NCBI GenBank assembly: GCA_023421395.1
Contig: JAEZTL010000029.1
Span: forward strand, 72,731 to 136,730
DNA from: Bacillota bacterium
GTDB lineage: Bacteria; Bacillota; Clostridia; Christensenellales; Aristaeellaceae
Reading direction: 5' to 3'
Length of the DNA: 64,000 bases
In this document: positions 60,138 to 64,000 of the stretch, piece after piece
How positions within the stretch are numbered: the stretch's first letter is position 1
Layout of the letters: each line of letters opens with the position of its first letter
Notes under the pieces: generated by a model
The model's input: the letters and a program-made list of their open reading frames with translations, nothing else
Databases searched by the model: none
Told to the model about the DNA's origin: nothing
Program-made: the position numbers and the translations under genes

Positions 60138-61310
60138 ATGAGAACGCTGTTTACTTCCGAATCGGTGACCGAAGGCCACCCAGACAAGCTCTGCGACCAG
60201 ATCTCGGACGCGGTGCTGGACGCGATCCTCGCTAAGGACCCCACCGCCCGCGTCGCATGCGAGTGCTGCGCCACCACCGGCCTCATCCTGGTGATGGGCG
60301 AGATTTCGACCAATTCCTACATCTCCATCGCCGACATCGCGCGGCAGAAGGTGCGCGAGATCGGCTACGACAACGCGGCCTGCGGCTTTGACGGCAATGC
60401 ATGCGCGGTGATGGTGTCGGTGGACGAACAGTCCCCGGACATCGCCATGGGCGTCAACGACGCGCTGGAAGGCCGCGCGGAGCACCGCTTCGACATCGGC
60501 GCGGGCGACCAAGGTATGATGTTTGGCTACGCCTGCGACGAAACACCGGAGTACATGCCCATGGCCATCGCGTTGGCGCACCGCGTCACCCGGCGGCTCG
60601 CGGAGGTGCGCAAAAACGGCCTCGTGCCCTATCTCAGGCCCGATGGCAAGGCCCAGGTGACGGTGGAATACGTGGACGGCGCGCCGGTCCGCGTCGACAC
60701 GGTGGTGCTGTCCACACAGCACAACCCGGAGGCCGGACACGACGAGATCGAGCGCGACATGATCGAAAAGGTCATCAAAGCCGTCATCCCCGCGTCGCTT
60801 CTGGACGCGCGCACCCGTTATCTGGTCAACCCCACCGGCCGGTTTGTGATCGGCGGTCCCCAGGGAGACTCGGGCCTTACCGGCCGCAAGATCATCGTGG
60901 ATACCTACGGCGGCTATGGCCATCACGGCGGCGGCGCCTTCTCCGGCAAGGACCCCACGAAGGTGGACCGCTCCGCCGCCTACGCCATGCGCCATGTGGC
61001 CAAGAACATCGTGGCGGCGGGCCTCGCGAAACAGTGCGAGGTGGGCGTGGCCTATGCCATCGGCGTGGCGAAACCCGTGTCCCTCTTCGTAAACACCGAG
61101 GGCACCGGAAAGCTCCCGGACGACCAGCTGGCCAAGCTGGTGATGGAAACCTTCGATCTCAGGCCCGCGGCGATCATCGAATCGCTCAACCTGCGCAGGC
61201 CCGTCTACGCGCAGGTCGCCGCCTACGGCCACTTCGGCCGGGACGACCTGGACCTGACATGGGAAAAGCTGGATAGGGTGGACGCGCTGCGCGAAAAAGC
61301 CGGGCTGTAA
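60138..61310 (+). CDS. metK: S-adenosylmethionine synthetase
   Basis: MetK of 390 residues. Motifs: SESVTEGHPDKLCDQISDA, GAGDQGMMFGYA, FVIGGPQGDSGLTGRKIIVDTYGG and GGGAFSGKDPTKVDRSAAYAMR. It makes SAM from Met and ATP. Start at 60138 set by AGGAGGTG and by the riboswitch just upstream. A dispersed repeat starts at its stop codon. Confidence 0.98.
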   Translation: MRTLFTSESVTEGHPDKLCDQISDAVLDAILAKDPTARVACECCATTGLILVMGEISTNSYISIADIARQKVREIGYDNAACGFDGNACAVMVSVDEQSPDIAMGVNDALEGRAEHRFDIGAGDQGMMFGYACDETPEYMPMAIALAHRVTRRLAEVRKNGLVPYLRPDGKAQVTVEYVDGAPVRVDTVVLSTQHNPEAGHDEIERDMIEKVIKAVIPASLLDARTRYLVNPTGRFVIGGPQGDSGLTGRKIIVDTYGGYGHHGGGAFSGKDPTKVDRSAAYAMRHVAKNIVAAGLAKQCEVGVAYAIGVAKPVSLFVNTEGTGKLPDDQLAKLVMETFDLRPAAIIESLNLRRPVYAQVAAYGHFGRDDLDLTWEKLDRVDALREKAGL

Positions 61311-61471
61311 TACGAATTCCGAATAGCAATGCGTCGTCACGCCGGATTTTTTCGCTCATGGCTGTGTCGTCTTCCGCGCATCATAGCGCTGCGATGCTTC
61401 GCTCCGGCTCCTTGCCCTGATCGAAAGTCTCTCGACGCTTTGGACGCATGAATGCTTTACATTGGTATAAG
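61310..61471. repeat. Dispersed intergenic repeat, copy E
   Basis: Starts at the metK stop with ATACGAATTCC and ends with ACATTGGTATAA, an inverted end. Shares CCGGCTCCTTGCCCTG(C)ATCGAAA with copy C. Confidence 0.65.
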
Positions 61472-61523
61472 GCATGAAAGCGCCCGCGCGGGCGGCGCTG
61501 ATCCTCGACAAAGGTCCCATAAT

Positions 61524-61567
61524 GTTTGAAGCGTTTCCGGCGCGCATGCGCTGGAAACGCTTCAAAC
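61524..61567. repeat. Perfect 15-bp inverted repeat
   Basis: GTTTGAAGCGTTTCC (61524-61538) and its exact reverse complement (61553-61567) around a 14-bp GC-rich loop. No T run follows. Function unknown; apart from this, copy E and the next hairpin, I see nothing between metK and the L,D-transpeptidase gene. Confidence 0.7.
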
Positions 61568-61662
61568 TAATTGTTTCGCGCGCCGGCGAAGGAAACGTAT
61601 CCTCGAATCAGCGAGCCGCCCCGGAATGGTCGAAAAATCAGGAGGGCGCAGGCCATTGCCTG

Positions 61663-61698
61663 AAATCAAGAAAGCCGACTTAAGGATTTTCTTGATTT
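61663..61698 (-). terminator. Hairpin at the L,D-transpeptidase gene end
   Basis: AAATCAAGAAA (61663-61673) and TTTCTTGATTT (61688-61698) pair; the 3' strand includes the stop codon. No strong T tail, so a weak terminator or mRNA end. Confidence 0.5.
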
Positions 61699-62848
61699 AC
61701 TCTACAATGACCGTCGTCCCCGCGCTACAGTGCTCGAAGATCCATTTGGCGTCTTCCACGCTCAGCCGAACGCAGCCGTGGGAGGACTTCTGGCCCAGCT
61801 TTTTTACCGAGCCCTTGATCAGCGTGGTTTCCTTTGCCTGCTGATAGAGCACCGAATGGAATAGCACGCCCCCCTTGATGCGGAATGCGTACTGTGCCCA
61901 GCAGCTGTAGGAAGGGAAGTAGCACCACCTGGCGACGGGGCCGGTGGCCCTGTAAGTGCCTGCGGGGGTAGGGGTTTCGTCCAGGCCTGTGGAGCAGACC
62001 ATTTTACGCGCCACGCGGGTGTACTCCCCATCCTCCCAGGCGTAGGCGGTGACGATCTGCTTTTTCGTGTTGATTTTCAGAAGGTAGTCGTAGAGCGGCT
62101 GATCGTTTGCCACCGCGCCCTCGGAAAACATCGCCTGCTGCGTCTTTCCGTCGGCCGCGCCGGTATCCGTCAGGTCGCTGGCGAGTTGGAACAGCGACAC
62201 GGCGGCGGCCGTCTTGACGTCGAAGATGCCGTCCACCGGATGGTCGGCGTACTTCAAACTGGCGAGCCTGCGCTGCACGCGGCGCACCTCACTGCCGTCG
62301 TCCCCCTCGAAGAGCGCCTGCCGGAAGACCGTGAGACCGCGGTCATAGAGCCGCGTGCGTTGGGGCTCGTCCAGCACGCCCGTCACCGCGTAGGGGGATT
62401 CCTCGCCGTCTTGCGGCGCCACAGGCGCCTCCGCAAGGATCGCATCGTCCGCTCCAAGCTGGCCTTCGTTCTCCACCACCGCGTACTTTCGAAACGCCGC
62501 GATGGAGTTGATGTCCGAGTAGGTGGTCAACGGCTGAATCGACAGCGTCCGCGTGGCGTCCTCGCCGGAATCCGGGAGGATCTCCAGCGTCGAGGCGGGC
62601 AGGCCTTCGGCGGGCGCGTCCGCGGACAGGCGGTTCAGATAGCGCTGAAATTCCCGTACCGCCTGGGTGTACGCCTCGTCGGAGCCGGGCGTGGACAGAA
62701 AGCCCAGCTCGGTCAGCCGGGCCTCGTCCGCCTGGCGGATCTCGTCCGCGCTTTGGGGCACCGGGTAGAAGGCTTCGCCGTCTTCTGCGCGGGCCGGGCC
62801 TGGCACGACGAGGATGAGGGTGAGCAAAAACCATACGAAACGGCGCAT
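61697..62848 (-). CDS. L,D-transpeptidase (YkuD) with peptidoglycan-binding domain
   Basis: Secreted protein of 383 residues. Signal peptide MRRFVWFLLTLILVVPGPARA, then a peptidoglycan-binding-type region (about 40-75 and 185-245: RRVQRRLASLKYADHPVDGIFDVKTAAAVSLFQ), and a YkuD domain at about 255-383 with the catalytic SSHGCVRLS. It forms 3-3 cross-links or anchors proteins in the wall. Start at 62848: the ATG six bases upstream is too close to AGGAG. Confidence 0.93.
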   Translation of the reverse strand: MRRFVWFLLTLILVVPGPARAEDGEAFYPVPQSADEIRQADEARLTELGFLSTPGSDEAYTQAVREFQRYLNRLSADAPAEGLPASTLEILPDSGEDATRTLSIQPLTTYSDINSIAAFRKYAVVENEGQLGADDAILAEAPVAPQDGEESPYAVTGVLDEPQRTRLYDRGLTVFRQALFEGDDGSEVRRVQRRLASLKYADHPVDGIFDVKTAAAVSLFQLASDLTDTGAADGKTQQAMFSEGAVANDQPLYDYLLKINTKKQIVTAYAWEDGEYTRVARKMVCSTGLDETPTPAGTYRATGPVARWCYFPSYSCWAQYAFRIKGGVLFHSVLYQQAKETTLIKGSVKKLGQKSSHGCVRLSVEDAKWIFEHCSAGTTVIVE

Positions 62849-62945
62849 GATCATTCTCCTGAGCGAATGTATGCCTTCATTATACTGAATGCGAAGCGGG
62901 AAGGCAAGGCGCAAGGTTTTCCTTCACAGGCAGCGCCTTCCGGGT

Positions 62946-62974
62946 TTGCCACAAAGCCGCGCTCATGGTATACT
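62946..62974 (+). promoter_or_regulatory. mnmM promoter
   Basis: TTGCCA at 62946-62951, 17-bp spacer, extended -10 TGGTATACT with TATACT at 62969-62974. Confidence 0.7.
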
Positions 62975-63000
62975 GTACCGGAACCGGGAGGAGGGGGAGC

Positions 63001-63564
63001 GTGCTGGATTTCAAAAGCGCCCGCCATTGGGCGCAGGAACTGACCGGCGAAGCGCTCTTTGAAGGCGCCGTGGCCGTGGACGGTACGATGGGCGGTGGGG
63101 GAGACACGCTGTTCCTCTGCGAGCGCGTGGGACCGAGCGGGCGGGTGTACGCTTTTGACGTGCAGCCGGACGCCATCCGCCGCACCCGGGAGCGCCTGGA
63201 GGCCGCGGGCGTCGCGGACCGCGCGCGGCTGATTCTCGCCGGGCATGAGCGCCTTGTGGAATACGTGACGGAGCCGGTGGACGCGGCGGTATTCAATCTG
63301 GGCTGGCTGCCCGGCGGTGACAAAGGGATCACCACCCGGGTGGAGACCACGCTGGCGGCGCTGGACGCCTGCCTGAAGCGCCTGAGGCCCCGGGGTCTCG
63401 TCACCATCTGCGCCTATCCCGGGCACCCGGAAGGTGAGGTGGAATTACACGCGGTGCTGGGCTGGGCCCGGGCGCTGCCGGAGGAATATCAGGCGATGGC
63501 GCGCGCGTTTTTGAACCCTGCACGGAGCGCGCCGGCGCTCTTTGCGGTGCAGCGCCTCCGGTAA
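63001..63564 (+). CDS. mnmM: MnmM (YtqB)-family tRNA methyltransferase
   Basis: SAM-dependent methyltransferase of 187 residues of the PF06962 group. Motif I VAVDGTMGGGGDTLFL, then VYAFDVQPDAI, DAAVFNLGWLPGGDK (the catalytic NLG[W/Y]LPGG block) and CAYPGHPEGEVE. B. subtilis MnmM finishes mnm5s2U34 modification of tRNA. The GTG at 63001 follows GGAGG. Confidence 0.88.
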   Translation: MLDFKSARHWAQELTGEALFEGAVAVDGTMGGGGDTLFLCERVGPSGRVYAFDVQPDAIRRTRERLEAAGVADRARLILAGHERLVEYVTEPVDAAVFNLGWLPGGDKGITTRVETTLAALDACLKRLRPRGLVTICAYPGHPEGEVELHAVLGWARALPEEYQAMARAFLNPARSAPALFAVQRLR

Positions 63565-63594
63565 AAAACCTTTGTTAAGAAACGATACCGACTA

Positions 63595-63622
63595 TTGACT
63601 TTGTCCCTTTTTGCGGTATAAT
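63595..63622 (+). promoter_or_regulatory. tRNA operon promoter
   Basis: TTGACT at 63595-63600, 16-bp spacer, TATAAT at 63617-63622, about 85 bp before the first tRNA. Confidence 0.8.
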
Positions 63623-63707
63623 AGCATCTGTCAGTCCGAAAACCGACGGCGGAAACCGGTCAATCGGGGACGGATGAAGTGGGCAAAAACCTCTGAACGG
63701 CCAGCGT

Positions 63708-63783
63708 GCTGGCGTAGCTCAATTGGCAGAGCAGCTGATTTGTAATCAGCAGGTTGCGGGTTCGAGTCCCATCGCCAGCTCCA
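63708..63783 (+). tRNA. tRNA-Thr (TGT)
   Basis: 76 nt. GCTGGCG pairs with CGCCAGC; anticodon loop TTTGTAA with anticodon TGT; T arm GGGTTCGAGTCCC; encoded CCA at 63781-63783. Confidence 0.97.
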
Positions 63784-63821
63784 TTTTCGGGCAGGCGTTA
63801 GGTCAGAGAAAGCTCAATCAT

Positions 63822-63906
<85 letters not shown>

Positions 63907-63911
63907 GACAA

Positions 63912-63999
63912 GCGGGAATGGCGGAATTGGCAGACGCGCTAGATTCAGGTTCTAGTGAAGATTTCCTTCATGCAGGTTCAAGTCCTGTTTCCCGCACCA
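63912..63999 (+). tRNA. tRNA-Leu (CAG)
   Basis: 88 nt class-II tRNA. GCGGGAA pairs with TTCCCGC; anticodon stem CTAGA/TCTAG with loop TTCAGGT, anticodon CAG; long variable arm; CCA encoded one base before the window end. It begins 5 bp after tRNA-Tyr. Confidence 0.97.
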
Positions 64000-64000
64000 G

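Overview
The window looks like a GC-rich, endospore-forming member of the Clostridia, perhaps Christensenellales-like (inferred from gene content and base composition; no 16S gene is present). Sporulation-lineage markers include spoVT, a spoIVFA/spoIVFB pair, whiA, GerMN and SpoVK-like AAA proteins, and the spoVT-mazG-hup-rqcP order. Most genes have strong Shine-Dalgarno sites, many starts are GTG or TTG, and many promoters have 16-18 bp spacers.

Layout. 0-3.1 kb: the 3' part of recD2, comF, a candidate raiA-type structured RNA with its own promoter, and a small zinc-ribbon gene. 3.3-8.8 kb: a DacF-type carboxypeptidase, a PhoB-type two-component pair and a GerMN lipoprotein. 8.8-17.3 kb: an AsnB-like protein without the N-terminal cysteine, an MBL hydrolase, comEC-holA, an AEC transporter, a free-Met-sulfoxide reductase and a DUF2974 hydrolase. 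17.5-25.7 kb (minus): MBOAT/AlgJ-like acylation pair, murB, whiA, a YARHG-domain secreted protein, and S66 and M55 peptidases. 25.8-40.2 kb: metabolic and transport genes, including a DUF1538/P-II pair, a LysR/LysE pair, a T-box-controlled TIM-barrel/acyl-CoA-synthetase fusion, glpP, malic enzyme with an Ldh-family oxidoreductase, and mscL.

40.25-46.43 kb is a 6.2-kb integrated element bounded by 23-bp direct repeats that copy the 3' end of tRNA-Trp. It carries integrase, an excisionase-like HTH protein, a small-terminase-like HTH protein, a sigma-like factor, a YqaJ-tail-like protein, and an RHH/HEPN-like gene pair under an operator-rich divergent promoter. It resembles a minimal phage satellite with a possible defence or toxin-antitoxin cargo.

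46.4-64 kb: tRNA-Trp with its promoter inside the spoIVFB coding end, spoIVFB/FA, a YhaN/YhaO-type nuclease pair, spoVT, mazG, hup, rqcP and ispDF. A SAM-cycle cluster follows: an ahcY-like hydrolase, an MTA/SAH deaminase, and metK behind a SAM-I riboswitch. The window ends with a nitroreductase, an L,D-transpeptidase, mnmM and a Thr-Tyr-Leu tRNA array.

A family of at least five intergenic repeats with inverted ATACCAAT-like ends sits next to gene ends (3.16, 28.15, 28.42, 58.32 and 61.31 kb). The items most worth follow-up are the RHH/HEPN pair and its host element, the T-box on the fusion gene, the candidate raiA RNA, and this repeat family.
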